64,000 nt of DNA from Leptospira ognonensis. Its GTDB lineage: Bacteria > Spirochaetota > Leptospiria > Leptospirales > Leptospiraceae. Positions 19,133 to 28,637 of the stretch are shown here, piece by piece (the stretch's first letter is position 1; every line of letters begins with the position of its first letter). Made by a program: the position numbers and the translations under genes. The notes under the pieces are model-generated. The model was given only the letters and a program-made list of their open reading frames with translations. It was not told the origin of the DNA and ran no database searches. The DNA lies in contig NZ_RQGD01000014.1 in the NCBI RefSeq assembly GCF_004770745.1, forward strand, positions 186,001-250,000, given 5' to 3'.

Positions 19133-19672
19133 TTAGTGTGGCCCTTCCTTAGCAACAATTAATTCATATAACTTGGACATGACGAAACGCACACGACTTT
19201 CTGTTTCTTTATCAATGAGTTTACCATCGACTAGTTTTGTTTTTATAAACGAGATCACAAGCTGGGTTTCGGGGACCACATTTGCCTCGATTACTTTCAA
19301 AGTTTCAATTAATGCAGCATGACCTTTTTCGCCTAGCGAAGAAGCTGTGATGAGTGCCGTTGGCTTTTTAGAAAATTCGCAGGAAGATACTAGCCAATCG
19401 ATCGCATTTTTCAGGGATCCTGGGACACCCATGGCATATTCAGGCGTGCAGATGAGAACGGCATCCACAGCACGGATCAGATTTCGAAACTGAACCACCT
19501 CTGCCGGCGGATTATCAAAGTCCTCGTCGGGATTGAAATGAGGGATGAGATTTACATTAGGAAACTTTTCCATCTGAAACTTATCTTTTGACATCTCCTT
19601 AATGACATCGATTAAAACTTTGTTGGAAGAATTGGCACGTGTACTGCCTGAGATGGCGAGGATTTTTTTCAT
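19133..19672 (-). CDS. NADPH-dependent FMN reductase (flavodoxin-like quinone reductase)
   Basis: A 179-aa flavodoxin-fold protein. The FMN phosphate loop is SGSTRANSSN (about 8-17), and CTPEYAMGVPGSLKNAIDWL near 76-95 is the signature of the NADPH-dependent FMN/azo/chromate reductase family. Members reduce FMN, quinones or metal oxyanions, usually as soluble dimers or tetramers. The natural substrate cannot be determined here. It sits between the DUF4349 gene and the PfpI pair with short gaps, all on the minus strand. Confidence 0.88.
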   Translation of the reverse strand: MKKILAISGSTRANSSNKVLIDVIKEMSKDKFQMEKFPNVNLIPHFNPDEDFDNPPAEVVQFRNLIRAVDAVLICTPEYAMGVPGSLKNAIDWLVSSCEFSKKPTALITASSLGEKGHAALIETLKVIEANVVPETQLVISFIKTKLVDGKLIDKETESRVRFVMSKLYELIVAKEGPH

Positions 19673-19703
19673 TTGTATGATCTCTACTCGAACGAATCCA
19701 AAA

Positions 19704-20450
19704 TTAAGATTTTAACATTTTGAGATATTCATACGCAAATAAATGAGCATCTCCAGGCCACCTAGCAGAAAGATAGTTTCGATCTTTTACGACAAATCCT
19801 GATTTTGTATTTTCAGTCGAATCTCTAAAAAGTCCAGAGTTTCCTTTCTGGAACTGGCTTGTGCTTTTTAAATAGGATTTTACTTCATCTTCGACAGTGA
19901 TTGCATAGGTGAGATAGTAATCACCTAACCAAAGCCTTGTAAGATTGTATGCAAACAATTCTTGTTTTTTTAGTAAAGATGTCGTTTGGTAGTCAAAGAT
20001 CACAGATTGGTTCGTTTTCGGATCGATGCTTCTTGCGACAAGAAGGACACCGTGACAGATAGCTCCCACTGGCTTATTTTCCCCAAAGAAATCCACAATG
20101 GTATCTTGCAATACTTTTGACTCTAAGTAGGGACGCATACCTTTTGCATGGCCCCCGGGTAGGAGAATCCCATCGAATTGACTAGAGGAGATTTGTTCGT
20201 AAGGAATGGGGTTTTGGAAACTTGGATCCTCGCACATTTCTAGGTAGTCTTCTCTTGCGTCCTTTCCCGCCATCAGTGCCGGTTTAAAGATCCCGAGGGT
20301 TTCTCCAGTAAGCATTTTTGGATCAGCCTTGCCCTGTTTGCCAGTCGGTGTTGCAAAGGTTATGCGAATCTGATTCTCCCGTAAAATTTTCCAAGGGATG
20401 CTGGTTTCACTGGGATCGAAGTCTTCCTCAGGCAAGGGCATCAGTATCAT
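19704..20450 (-). CDS. type 1 glutamine amidotransferase-like (DJ-1/PfpI) protein
   Basis: A 248-aa protein with the DJ-1/PfpI fold. The nucleophile elbow GAICHG carries Cys132 followed by His133, with an upstream ILLPGGHAKG loop and an N-terminal PLPEEDFDPSE segment. Members include glyoxalase III-like, protease or chaperone-like proteins, and the substrate is not readable. The ATG overlaps the stop of the upstream membrane-protein gene in an ATGA junction, so the two are translationally coupled. Confidence 0.85.
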   Translation of the reverse strand: MILMPLPEEDFDPSETSIPWKILRENQIRITFATPTGKQGKADPKMLTGETLGIFKPALMAGKDAREDYLEMCEDPSFQNPIPYEQISSSQFDGILLPGGHAKGMRPYLESKVLQDTIVDFFGENKPVGAICHGVLLVARSIDPKTNQSVIFDYQTTSLLKKQELFAYNLTRLWLGDYYLTYAITVEDEVKSYLKSTSQFQKGNSGLFRDSTENTKSGFVVKDRNYLSARWPGDAHLFAYEYLKMLKS

Positions 20451-21307
20451 GATTTATCACGCACCTTTTCAGGTATAAATTTTACGATATAAAAGACCCA
20501 AACAATTAAACCAACATGGAGTACGTCATTTTCACTAAACCAGATGTGTCTCTCCCATAAAAGCGATGTCAGGCCTAATTCCATATATGTTACATAAGAG
20601 ATCATGATCAGAACAAGAAATAGCCAGGTATTCATCAAATGAAAATTCATACTGTCTCTCTTCTTCAGAAATCCAAAAATCGTGCTCACTAAGAAAAAGA
20701 GGACACTTGGAAGGCAGGACAGTTCTAAAAATTCGAAGGAAACCAAAAAACGATCTGCGGTTAGAGCACCGTATAAAACCAAACAGGCATAAATGATAGA
20801 ATTGAACACGGCGTAATACAAAAGAGCGCGCCTAGTTTTCGATGTTGCATGCGAAAAGGCACCGGCAGCTAGGAATCCATTCATTCCTATGTTTTGTAGG
20901 ATTTCGTAATTGATCTCCCACCAAGTTGTCCATTTGCAGATAGCTCTAGCTTCACATTTCAGTTCATAGCCTAATGCTTGGTAACTGGTTCCGGCAAGGA
21001 TGGCTGCGATCCCTGTAAAAAGAAATCCGAGGCTCCAGAATTTTTTTGACCAATCGAGATGGGGAGCTTTCCAAAAAACATAACAGGCATACAAGTAGGT
21101 AAGACTTAGAAAATAAACAAAAAAAGTAGAAGAGGGTTGGTCCAAAATGAAGGATAAGGAACCAAAAGATATCTGAGTCCAATGGTGACTTGCCAAGAAT
21201 TGTTCTGGACTTAAAGCAGGTTCATGCAACAGAGAATCCAGTTTTTGGCAATTTGCAAAGAATAGCAGTGTTAGGCTAGAGAGTAGGCAGAGATAAATTT
21301 TTTTCAT
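20447..21307 (-). CDS. polytopic membrane protein with a lipobox-like N-terminus
   Basis: A 286-aa integral membrane protein with about seven hydrophobic segments after the N-terminal one. The first segment ends LLFFANC, which resembles a spirochaetal lipobox, so the N-terminus may be lipidated. A periplasmic loop with paired cysteines (KCEARAICKW, about 118-127) follows the third segment. I do not recognise the family with certainty. It is coupled (4-base overlap) to the PfpI-like protein and only 6 bases downstream of the NAD-kinase-like gene, suggesting a four-gene minus-strand operon starting with the SPFH gene. Confidence 0.75.
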   Translation of the reverse strand: MKKIYLCLLSSLTLLFFANCQKLDSLLHEPALSPEQFLASHHWTQISFGSLSFILDQPSSTFFVYFLSLTYLYACYVFWKAPHLDWSKKFWSLGFLFTGIAAILAGTSYQALGYELKCEARAICKWTTWWEINYEILQNIGMNGFLAAGAFSHATSKTRRALLYYAVFNSIIYACLVLYGALTADRFLVSFEFLELSCLPSVLFFLVSTIFGFLKKRDSMNFHLMNTWLFLVLIMISYVTYMELGLTSLLWERHIWFSENDVLHVGLIVWVFYIVKFIPEKVRDKS

Positions 21308-21313
21308 GCTGAT

Positions 21314-22252
21314 TTAGATTATGATCTTTCCTTTGAGATCGGCAACAAATACTTTTGCTTCCATTCCAGAATTGAATTCTAAAAAATCCTTTTCGATTCC
21401 ATCACTGAATATCACACCATTCTCGCCCATCTGGGAGCGAACCGTCATCATTTTGCCCGCCTGTATTTTTCCATAAAGTATATTTGTCCCTGTTGTTTTA
21501 CTCGGGAAAGGTTCTCTCACAGAAAAAGTCAACCAGTCACTGGACCAGGTATCTTCTGGATTGGATTTGATTTCCAATTTTTGAGTCGTCAATTGTTTTG
21601 TGATGCCGCTAGCTCCTGTCCTTACACTTCTCATCCAACCACTCGCGCCAAGTCCTGTGGAGATGATGATACCACTGGAAGATTGACTTTCTTCTTTGCC
21701 ATTAAATTGGATGGAGTACCTAGCAGAGGTATGCGTTTTTTGGCCAATGAAAAAATCATTTACCGCGAGCATTTGTTGTCCATTTTGCAATTGGATCTTA
21801 CCCATGGTCACAGTTTTAAAATCTCGTTTTTCCTGAGCTACCTCCATAATCACATCTGCAATGTTTGGTGGGTCAAAGGGCAGGAGCACCCCGTCCCATC
21901 TACTTCGATCTGGATTGATGCCAATCAAACATTGGCCGTTTAAATATTTAAGTGTATTGGCAACGATTCCATCCTGTCCAACCACCACGATGATATCATC
22001 TTTTGCAAAAATGAAATTTGGCAAAAAAGACCGATCGATCACCTGCATTTTGGCGATGGAGGTGACTAGGTTCTTAACGCTATCCAGAGATTCGTAATAT
22101 TTATGATGCTCAGCCTCATATTCTTCGAAGCTTGAACCTAGATGTTCTATGTAAAATCTGGCTTGTCCTATGGTATTGAATCTAACAATCAGCTCATCGA
22201 GTCTAGTTTGGCGCCGAACGATGATGATGCGATTTTCAATGAGTCTCTTCAT
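21314..22252 (-). CDS. NAD kinase-like protein with a modified GGDG motif
   Basis: A 312-aa cytosolic protein related to the ATP-NAD kinase fold. The phosphate-binding GGDGT motif appears as VVGQDGIVANTLKYL (about 92-106), with the second Gly changed to Gln. IGINPDRSRWDGVLLPF follows, and the second-domain loop SSGIIISTGLGASGW (about 190-204) matches the NAD kinase STGTGSTAY region. It may phosphorylate NAD or another diphosphate-type ligand, or have lost activity. It overlaps the upstream SPFH gene by 17 bases, so the two products are probably made together. Confidence 0.72.
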   Translation of the reverse strand: MKRLIENRIIIVRRQTRLDELIVRFNTIGQARFYIEHLGSSFEEYEAEHHKYYESLDSVKNLVTSIAKMQVIDRSFLPNFIFAKDDIIVVVGQDGIVANTLKYLNGQCLIGINPDRSRWDGVLLPFDPPNIADVIMEVAQEKRDFKTVTMGKIQLQNGQQMLAVNDFFIGQKTHTSARYSIQFNGKEESQSSSGIIISTGLGASGWMRSVRTGASGITKQLTTQKLEIKSNPEDTWSSDWLTFSVREPFPSKTTGTNILYGKIQAGKMMTVRSQMGENGVIFSDGIEKDFLEFNSGMEAKVFVADLKGKIII

Positions 22253-23261
22253 TTGGTTTCAGAAGATTGTTTAGTAAATCGGGGGTGATGTTTAATTGTC
22301 CGATCTTGTCTGCCTTGCCTGCGATCCCTTGGAAAGCAAGTGCGATCATTTTATTTGGATCCATGCCAACGCTTGCAAGTGTTTGGAGGATATTTGGGTC
22401 CACACCTTGGTAAGCTTTCATGACACTGGCGATCGCATAGGCTTTCGCATCCGAGGTTTGTTTTTGATTTACTGTTTGTAAGGCAATCAGTGCTTTGTTT
22501 TTTTCCTCTTGCTCTATGCGAAATTTTAAATCGGATTCTTCCAACTCTTGGGTTCGTAGTTGGACCAATTTTTCAGACTCCATTTGCTTTTCTTTGATTT
22601 CCCGGTTCTTGTTTTCGATCGCAATTTCTGTATTTAGCTCATTTTCTTTGATCGCTCTTTCTTTTTCGACAGCTGAATTTCTTCTGAGGAATATGGCCTG
22701 GTCAGATTCCCTCAAAATGGTTTCTCGTGTTTCTGCTTCGAGTGCTTTTGCTGTTTCGGGGTTTGGTTTCACTGCCAAAATGGAGGCACCTAGAATTTCC
22801 ACGCCGAGTGCGAGCACCATTTTGTCTTGGGATACATCTTTTAAAATCTGATTGACTAAATTTTCGGAGGAACCGAGTGCTTCTTTTAATGTTAGGCGCT
22901 TGACTTGGTTTTTAGTGACAACTTGAACGAGGTTGATGAGGCGTGGGGACAATTTGTTCGGATCATCATAGAGATAACCATAGGTCGCATTGTTCAAAGT
23001 ATAATTTAAGAGTTGAGAGATTTTTTTCGGGTCAGAAATTCGGTAGGTGATTTGTCCTTGGACTGAAATTTCTTGAAAGTCCTGAGTGCTCTCATTAAAA
23101 ATAAAAGGGACGTCAATACTTCCGATCGGGACGGCGACAAGCGAAGTTGTAGGAGCAAAGTAGTAAAAGGAAAGTCCTTCTCCCTCTTTTGTAATTTTCC
23201 CACCTTTGTACTTAAATATATAAAAGCCAGGCTCGAACTTAACGAATTTGATTCCAAACAT
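22236..23261 (-). CDS. SPFH/Band 7 domain protein
   Basis: A 341-aa protein with an SPFH domain (about 5-185), then a Glu/Lys/Arg-rich coiled coil (about 185-275, e.g. KERAIKENELNTEIAIENKN) and a short C-terminal tail. There is no clear transmembrane helix, so membrane association would be peripheral. SPFH proteins assemble into rings or scaffolds on membranes. It is the first gene of the run SPFH, NAD-kinase-like, membrane protein, PfpI. The promoter region is the 122-base gap shared with the divergent DUF1554 lipoprotein gene. Confidence 0.85.
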   Translation of the reverse strand: MFGIKFVKFEPGFYIFKYKGGKITKEGEGLSFYYFAPTTSLVAVPIGSIDVPFIFNESTQDFQEISVQGQITYRISDPKKISQLLNYTLNNATYGYLYDDPNKLSPRLINLVQVVTKNQVKRLTLKEALGSSENLVNQILKDVSQDKMVLALGVEILGASILAVKPNPETAKALEAETRETILRESDQAIFLRRNSAVEKERAIKENELNTEIAIENKNREIKEKQMESEKLVQLRTQELEESDLKFRIEQEEKNKALIALQTVNQKQTSDAKAYAIASVMKAYQGVDPNILQTLASVGMDPNKMIALAFQGIAGKADKIGQLNITPDLLNNLLKPNEETH

Positions 23262-23383
23262 GAGGATCTCCTACTACTGGGGCAAGGATAACAAAACCGT
23301 CTTTATTTCGTAAATCAGAACTATCAGAGCGAATTTTATTTTTCAAGAATAACTACTTGTAATAAAAATTCCTAGGGTATAGA

Positions 23384-24355
23384 ATGAAAAGCATGAGAAG
23401 ATTCCTCTGCATTTCCTTGGTCGTTTTGACCCAATGTGTCAAACCAGACGTATCGAATCCAAATAGTGTGGGAGATAAGTCCTATTGGCAGAGACAAGAA
23501 TTCCTCTGTCTGACAGGGCAACTAGATTTGTGTAAACCTCCCGTTGCTCCGGTACAGACTGCTGCCGTAACCTCTTTACCCACTCCGAGCGCACCTGTGC
23601 TCACGGCTGGCAATACGCAAAATACATTAACTTGGGCCTCTGTATCGGGAGCGACCTCTTACAACCTGGTGTATAAAACCAGTGCGGGGGTGACAAAATC
23701 CAATGGCACCATTCTCACTTCGGTCACGTCACCTTACACGCATTCGGGGTTAGTGAACAATACATCCTATTATTATGTGGTAGTGGCAAAGTCAGATACC
23801 GCAGAGAGCGATGTCTCTCCAGAATCGTCGGCAACGCCGTTTTGTTCGCCGTGTAGGATGTTTGTGACTGCTTCCAGTTATGATGGCGCGCGTGGAGGGA
23901 TCTCAGGTTCGGATGCAAAATGTAATGCAGATTCGAGTAAACCAGCTTCGCCAAGTGCAGCCATTTACAAAGCTTTTCTGATGGATGATACTAGCAGAAT
24001 TGCTTGTGTAAATTCAAATTGTAGCACGGGCATTGCTGAACATAAGGATTGGATCCTAAAACCGGATACGATTTATACTCGCGCTGAGGATGGGCTAACC
24101 GTAAATACAACGAATAGTTTGGGAATCTGGACAACGGGGCAGACTAACGATGCGATTTCGGGAGGTAGTCTCACTCTTATGTCTGGCATCAATACCAGCG
24201 GATGGACGACTAGGAGTGGTGTTTCTTCTCACTGCACCCAATGGACTTCAAATGCCTCAGCAAGTCCGGCGACTTTTACAACGGGAACAATGAATGTAGG
24301 TTCGATTTCGGGCAATTGCAACGCTGGTACACGAATCGTTTGCGTAGAACAATAA
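23384..24355 (+). CDS. lipoprotein with fibronectin type III and DUF1554 domains
   Basis: A 323-aa surface or periplasmic lipoprotein. The signal MKSMRRFLCISLVVLTQC ends in a lipobox-like LTQC. A fibronectin type III-like domain follows (about 68-150, with TWASVSGATSYNLVY). The C-terminal half (about 155-323) is a DUF1554 domain starting at MFVTASSYDGARGG, with regularly placed cysteines that probably form disulfides. DUF1554 is a C-type-lectin-like fold found mainly in Leptospira, so it is a strong taxonomic marker. Function is unknown, with carbohydrate or host/biofilm adhesion being the usual suggestion. It is followed 10 bases later by a small gene. Confidence 0.88.
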   Translation: MKSMRRFLCISLVVLTQCVKPDVSNPNSVGDKSYWQRQEFLCLTGQLDLCKPPVAPVQTAAVTSLPTPSAPVLTAGNTQNTLTWASVSGATSYNLVYKTSAGVTKSNGTILTSVTSPYTHSGLVNNTSYYYVVVAKSDTAESDVSPESSATPFCSPCRMFVTASSYDGARGGISGSDAKCNADSSKPASPSAAIYKAFLMDDTSRIACVNSNCSTGIAEHKDWILKPDTIYTRAEDGLTVNTTNSLGIWTTGQTNDAISGGSLTLMSGINTSGWTTRSGVSSHCTQWTSNASASPATFTTGTMNVGSISGNCNAGTRIVCVEQ

Positions 24356-24365
24356 AGGAACAACA

Positions 24366-24677
24366 ATGATCGATTTTTCAGGCACCTATCTTTTTTCCGA
24401 ATCCTCTTCTTACGAAGGCATAAAGGATTCCTACAAACTATCGTTAGTTGTTACAAATTTTTTCCATTATTCCGGCTCGGTGAGCCAGCAAACCTTGCCC
24501 TTTGGTGCTGCAACAGCAGGGGAAGGAGACAAGCAAGAATGGAAGGTCACAGGACAAAGAAATATGGGCAACTTGCTCGAAATCAATGTGACAGGCAAGG
24601 GCAAATATCTGTTATCGAAAACAGAGAAGGGCATCAACTGGGCGTTTACCGGTAGGCCAGAGGATTGGCATCTGTAG
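24366..24677 (+). CDS. small hypothetical protein downstream of the DUF1554 lipoprotein
   Basis: A 103-aa protein without signal peptide or membrane segment. AAGGAACAACA immediately before the ATG supplies a good ribosome binding site, and the 10-base gap puts it in one transcript with the lipoprotein. The sequence is rich in Ser, Thr, Tyr and Gly with predicted beta strands (GTYLFSESSSYEG, LEINVTGKGKYLL), like a small lipocalin or FABP-like barrel. This is only an impression and no family is recognised. Confidence 0.68.
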   Translation: MIDFSGTYLFSESSSYEGIKDSYKLSLVVTNFFHYSGSVSQQTLPFGAATAGEGDKQEWKVTGQRNMGNLLEINVTGKGKYLLSKTEKGINWAFTGRPEDWHL

Positions 24678-24685
24678 GATAGAAT

Positions 24686-25417
24686 CTAGATCGACTTCGC
24701 CACCTTCTCATCAAATCCGTGATCCAAATTCCTTTGGATTTTGCCTTGGATGAATTGGCTGAGTTCTGCCGTATTCATTTTCTCATAGTCTGGATAGGAT
24801 ATGGCAGGATCGATTTTCACCTTGATCACCTTGTCGCCTCGGTTTTTTACCACTTCATAATTGTTAAAAAATGTGATCGGAACGATTTTGCATTTGCTCT
24901 TGAGGGCAATCTTAAAACTTCCACCCTTAAATTCTGATAAGGTGCCGTCAGGAGAACGAGTGCCCTCGGGAAAGATAAAAGCATTATAACCTGCTTTGAC
25001 ATTTTTAGTAAGCAACGTGAGTACTTCCACCTGGCTTCTGATGTCATCTCTGTCAATAAGCACTCCGCCTAATTTTTCTACATAATGACCGACATAAAAG
25101 AAATTTTTTAACTGTTTTTTAGCAATAAAGCCTAATTGACGTTTGATGATAAATAGTGAGGCAAAAATATCGAAAAAGGATTGGTGGTTGGCAACATAGA
25201 GGATCCCATTTTCACCCGGTAAGTTCTCAAGTCCTATGACTTTAACGCGATAGCCTGCTGCTGCGACTGCTTTTTCCCCAATCCTCGTACCATAGGTTGC
25301 ATTGGCAAAAAAGTCATCTGTGAGTTTAGATTTTAGAGTGAGTAGGTAGAAAAAAGTAACAAAATAAGTCCAAATAAATCGTATCAAAAAATTACCTCTT
25401 TTGACGATACAATGCAT
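24686..25417 (-). CDS. plsC: 1-acyl-sn-glycerol-3-phosphate acyltransferase
   Basis: A 243-aa PlsC-family enzyme that acylates lysophosphatidic acid to phosphatidic acid at the inner membrane. The HX4D motif is seen in VANHQSFFDIF, the glycerol-phosphate site in FPEGTRSPDGTLSEFKGGSFKIA (quoted in parts: FPEGTRS and FKGGSF), and a hydrophobic N-terminal anchor at about 13-30. The ATG at 25417 is used; a GTG 12 bases upstream is also open. It converges on the small gene at 24366 and is divergent from the membrane phosphatase. Confidence 0.92.
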   Translation of the reverse strand: MHCIVKRGNFLIRFIWTYFVTFFYLLTLKSKLTDDFFANATYGTRIGEKAVAAAGYRVKVIGLENLPGENGILYVANHQSFFDIFASLFIIKRQLGFIAKKQLKNFFYVGHYVEKLGGVLIDRDDIRSQVEVLTLLTKNVKAGYNAFIFPEGTRSPDGTLSEFKGGSFKIALKSKCKIVPITFFNNYEVVKNRGDKVIKVKIDPAISYPDYEKMNTAELSQFIQGKIQRNLDHGFDEKVAKSI

Positions 25418-25482
25418 TTGACATAACACAAATCAATCGCAATTTAATCATCAGGCTTTGCAATACGTAAGGGAATGAGATC

Positions 25483-26550
25483 GTGATAAATAAATTAAAG
25501 GGAATTCAGTATTCGATTTATGGGATAGCCTTGAGTTTTCCTTTCATACTTTTTTGTACCATTCTAGAATCTTATCTTAAAATACGTTCTATTTCTTTTG
25601 AAAATCTAATTTATACCCAATCCATTAGCCCATTATTATGGCTCATTGATACTTCGCCTATAGCTCTTGGATTTTTCGGTTGGCTTATTGATTTAAACCA
25701 AAAGAAAAATCGACTAATTACAATTAAACTTGAAGAGGCGAATCTAACCTTTAAAAGGGAAGTGATTAAGGGAAAGGCTATCGAAAATCATTTGCGAGAC
25801 ATGATCGATATGTATCAGTCAGATCTAAAATCTGCAAAGCTCATTCAAGAATTTTCACTGCCTGATATTCCAAAGATGCCTGAGGCTCGCATCGCTTACA
25901 GATACCAACCTCTCTTTTCTATAGGCGGTGATTTTCTTTCCATAATCAAATTAGAGAATGGCGAGCTTTCCCTACTCATCGGTGATGTTGTTGGACATGG
26001 AATCTCTGCCGCCCTCATCACATCCTTGGTACGAGTACTTTCCAATAAAACCTGTAGAAACTTTGGAACAGAACCAAAAAAGTATTTAGAGAATTTAAAT
26101 GAAGAAGTGATTACCTATCTACCTGATGATTATTATTTTACGGCCCTATATGCATGTTTAAAGTTTAATAAATCAGGAGTTAGTTTCCGCTTCTCCCGTG
26201 GCGGGCATCCGTATCCTTTTTTCTATCTACAGGAACAAAAACAGACAAAGATTGGCGAGCTAGTTGGCATACCTTTAGGTCTTATGGCAGAGGCAGAGTA
26301 TTCTGAGTTAGATGTAGATTTAGTCACGGGAGATCGGGCTTATCTGATCACGGATGGTTTACTAGAGGTTCGCAATAAAGAGGGGAAGCTTCTAGGTGTG
26401 CCAGGGGTAATAGATATCATTACTGAAGTGAACCAACAGAGCCTAACACTGGAAGAATCGCTGGATCTCATTTTAGACCAGGTGAAATCATATTCAGATG
26501 AAAAAGCATTCATTGACGATACCTTGATATTAGGTATCGAAATTTTATAA
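25483..26550 (+). CDS. membrane-anchored SpoIIE (PP2C-type) phosphatase
   Basis: A 355-aa protein. Two hydrophobic segments (about 12-30 and 48-68) are followed by a short coiled coil (about 70-115) and a SpoIIE/PP2C domain (about 120-355). The metal-site motifs GGDFLS, IGDVVGHG, ITDGLLE and the terminal IDDTL are all present, so it should be active. The start is a GTG with AAGGGA 9 bases upstream. Membrane anchoring sets it apart from the two GAF-type phosphatases in the window. It is convergent with the alpha/beta hydrolase gene with no gap. Confidence 0.87.
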   Translation: MINKLKGIQYSIYGIALSFPFILFCTILESYLKIRSISFENLIYTQSISPLLWLIDTSPIALGFFGWLIDLNQKKNRLITIKLEEANLTFKREVIKGKAIENHLRDMIDMYQSDLKSAKLIQEFSLPDIPKMPEARIAYRYQPLFSIGGDFLSIIKLENGELSLLIGDVVGHGISAALITSLVRVLSNKTCRNFGTEPKKYLENLNEEVITYLPDDYYFTALYACLKFNKSGVSFRFSRGGHPYPFFYLQEQKQTKIGELVGIPLGLMAEAEYSELDVDLVTGDRAYLITDGLLEVRNKEGKLLGVPGVIDIITEVNQQSLTLEESLDLILDQVKSYSDEKAFIDDTLILGIEIL

Positions 26551-27438
26551 TTAGTTTTTCCTTTTTGAGGGAATCTTTTTACTCATAAAAAAATTCAGCA
26601 TCACTTTTTCTGCAAGTTCTCTCTTTTCTAGGTGTACAAAATGTCCACATTCGGCAAAACGAACTGCCTTGACATTGGGGGTAGTTCTCTCAATTTCGAT
26701 GATGTCTTCACCAGGTACCACAGGGTCATCTTCCCCTCTCATGATGAGAGTAGGCACTTCATTGCCAAATACAATGGGTCGTATGTCAGCCCGGTCTAAC
26801 ATCTCTAAGATCATAAGGATGCTTCGCGGGTTTAGATTGTCAAATTGCGGATAGTAATCCTCGATGAATTTTTTAATCTCTGGGTTTTCATGAAAAGACT
26901 TGGAATCGTAAACTCCAAATGAAAATCCGAAATTGAGTGCCTTTGGAAGAGACCTTCCCAATCTAAAACCAAAATCAAAAATGGATCCAAGATTGGTGCG
27001 AAGTCCCATAACACCTAACTTAAGTGGACCTCGTATTGGTCCATGGACAAAAGGAGCAATCGATACTACCTGATTGATACGAGATGGAAATAGGGAGGCA
27101 ATGGCAAGAACAGCCATTCCGCCAGTGGAGTGTCCGATGAGAGTTATGTTTGCTTCTCCAGCACTCTCCCAAATGGCATTGGCCTGGGCTTCGAGAAATT
27201 CTTGCAGTGTCAGTTTTTGTTTCGGATCTAAAATTTCAGCGGGGTAATGACCCACAAGATCTAGTTCAATGACCTCACCGAGTTCTTGGAAAAAAGGAAT
27301 GTTGAGTGTCCAATATCCGGCAGCCGAACACCAACCCCCGATCAATACAAATTTTTCTTTCGATTTTGCATTCTTGGAAGGGTGCTTCCGATAGGTAATT
27401 CGATGATTTTTCCAATCGTAACTTTGTCTCGTTGTCAT
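26551..27438 (-). CDS. alpha/beta hydrolase
   Basis: A 295-aa alpha/beta-hydrolase. The nucleophile elbow is GHSTGG, the acid lies in RGEDDPVVPG, and the catalytic His is in ECGHFVHLE. An oxyanion region GGWCSAAGYW precedes. A longer open frame starts at 27597, but the ATG at 27438 has AAAGGA 6 bases upstream and does not run into alr, so it is preferred. It lies 10 bases downstream of alr and is likely cotranscribed. The substrate, an ester or similar small molecule, is not determinable. Confidence 0.87.
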   Translation of the reverse strand: MTTRQSYDWKNHRITYRKHPSKNAKSKEKFVLIGGWCSAAGYWTLNIPFFQELGEVIELDLVGHYPAEILDPKQKLTLQEFLEAQANAIWESAGEANITLIGHSTGGMAVLAIASLFPSRINQVVSIAPFVHGPIRGPLKLGVMGLRTNLGSIFDFGFRLGRSLPKALNFGFSFGVYDSKSFHENPEIKKFIEDYYPQFDNLNPRSILMILEMLDRADIRPIVFGNEVPTLIMRGEDDPVVPGEDIIEIERTTPNVKAVRFAECGHFVHLEKRELAEKVMLNFFMSKKIPSKRKN

Positions 27439-27448
27439 GTGAAATCCT

Positions 27449-28579
27449 TTAGTGTGTGATGGTTCTTGGAAATTGGTCCAAGATTCGTGTGACGACTTCA
27501 TAATTGATCGTATTTGTCCAATTGGCATGATCATCTGCTGTAACGACCTCATGGCCCGAAGAACCAAGAATGATGACCTCATCTCCGAGCTTTGCATCTG
27601 GGATATGTGTGATCTCTATCATCGTCATATTCATACAAATTCTTCCGAGAATGCGTGCCCTTTCTCCATGAACTAACATATAGCCAGTGTTTGATAGTTT
27701 TCGGTCCAGACCTTCATAATAGCCTACAGGAATGACAGCAAGTTTTGTGGGGTAGGTAGTTTTAAAAGTAGATCCATATCCGATAAAAGCACCTGTCGGA
27801 AGTTCTTGTATGTGCTGAATTTTTGTTTTCCAAGTAAGCACTGGTTTTAAGGTCCCAATGTCTTTTCCCATCATCGATAGAGAGAGTTTTGTTTCTAAAC
27901 TTGGCCATAACCCATACATAGAAATCCCCACTCGAATCAGGTCCAGCCTCGCCTCAGGGAATAACATGGCCGAGGCAGAGGAAGCACAGTGTAAGATCAA
28001 ATCCGCAAAACCTCGTTCCTGAAATACTTTTACCCCTTCCAGAAATTTTTGCAATTGTTTCATTGAGAAAGAATGTTCAGTGAAATCTTCCGTACTGGCA
28101 AAATGAGTGGCAAGACCTGAGAGTTTTAATTTTCTATTTTTGATTTCATCTGCGATCTGTTCGATTTGTATCATATCTAAGCCGAGCCGAGACATACCTG
28201 TTTCTAGTTTCAAATGAATCTTCGGAGCAGGTGAGAGCGTGCTTAATTCTTCCATCTCTTCGAGTCGGGAAACCATCACCCAAAAATTGGAATCAGCTAA
28301 TTTATGTTTGCGCAATGAAAGATTGGGAATACTTCCCATGATGAGAATGGTCGCTTGTGGGAACTTAGCACGAAGGGTTTCTGCTTCCTCTAGAGAATTG
28401 ACGCCCAGAAGGTCTGCTCCCGCACTAAGTGCGAGACCTGCCATTTCTAAGAGTCCATGCCCGTAGGCATTTGATTTCACGACAGCTGTAAATTTTGTAG
28501 TTTCAGAAGTGAGCTTTCTGTACAAAGAAATATTATGCTCGAGTGCTGATTTTGAGAGGATTACCTCACAAGATAACAT
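27449..28579 (-). CDS. alr: alanine racemase
   Basis: A 376-aa PLP enzyme that makes D-alanine for peptidoglycan. The catalytic lysine is K35 in VVKSNAYGHG, and the C-terminal beta domain carries the catalytic Tyr region GYGSTF and RICMNMTMIEI. The open frame runs back to 28810, but family length and GGAAGAG just before the ATG at 28579 favour this start. An ATG at 28639 would overlap the divergent aminotransferase start codon (CATG). It is the first gene of a likely alr-hydrolase operon. Confidence 0.94.
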   Translation of the reverse strand: MLSCEVILSKSALEHNISLYRKLTSETTKFTAVVKSNAYGHGLLEMAGLALSAGADLLGVNSLEEAETLRAKFPQATILIMGSIPNLSLRKHKLADSNFWVMVSRLEEMEELSTLSPAPKIHLKLETGMSRLGLDMIQIEQIADEIKNRKLKLSGLATHFASTEDFTEHSFSMKQLQKFLEGVKVFQERGFADLILHCASSASAMLFPEARLDLIRVGISMYGLWPSLETKLSLSMMGKDIGTLKPVLTWKTKIQHIQELPTGAFIGYGSTFKTTYPTKLAVIPVGYYEGLDRKLSNTGYMLVHGERARILGRICMNMTMIEITHIPDAKLGDEVIILGSSGHEVVTADDHANWTNTINYEVVTRILDQFPRTITH

Positions 28580-28637
28580 ATCTCTTCCATAATTTTTTAC
28601 TTTTCCCACCTGTCGCTTCAGATATTTCTCTCTAAGC

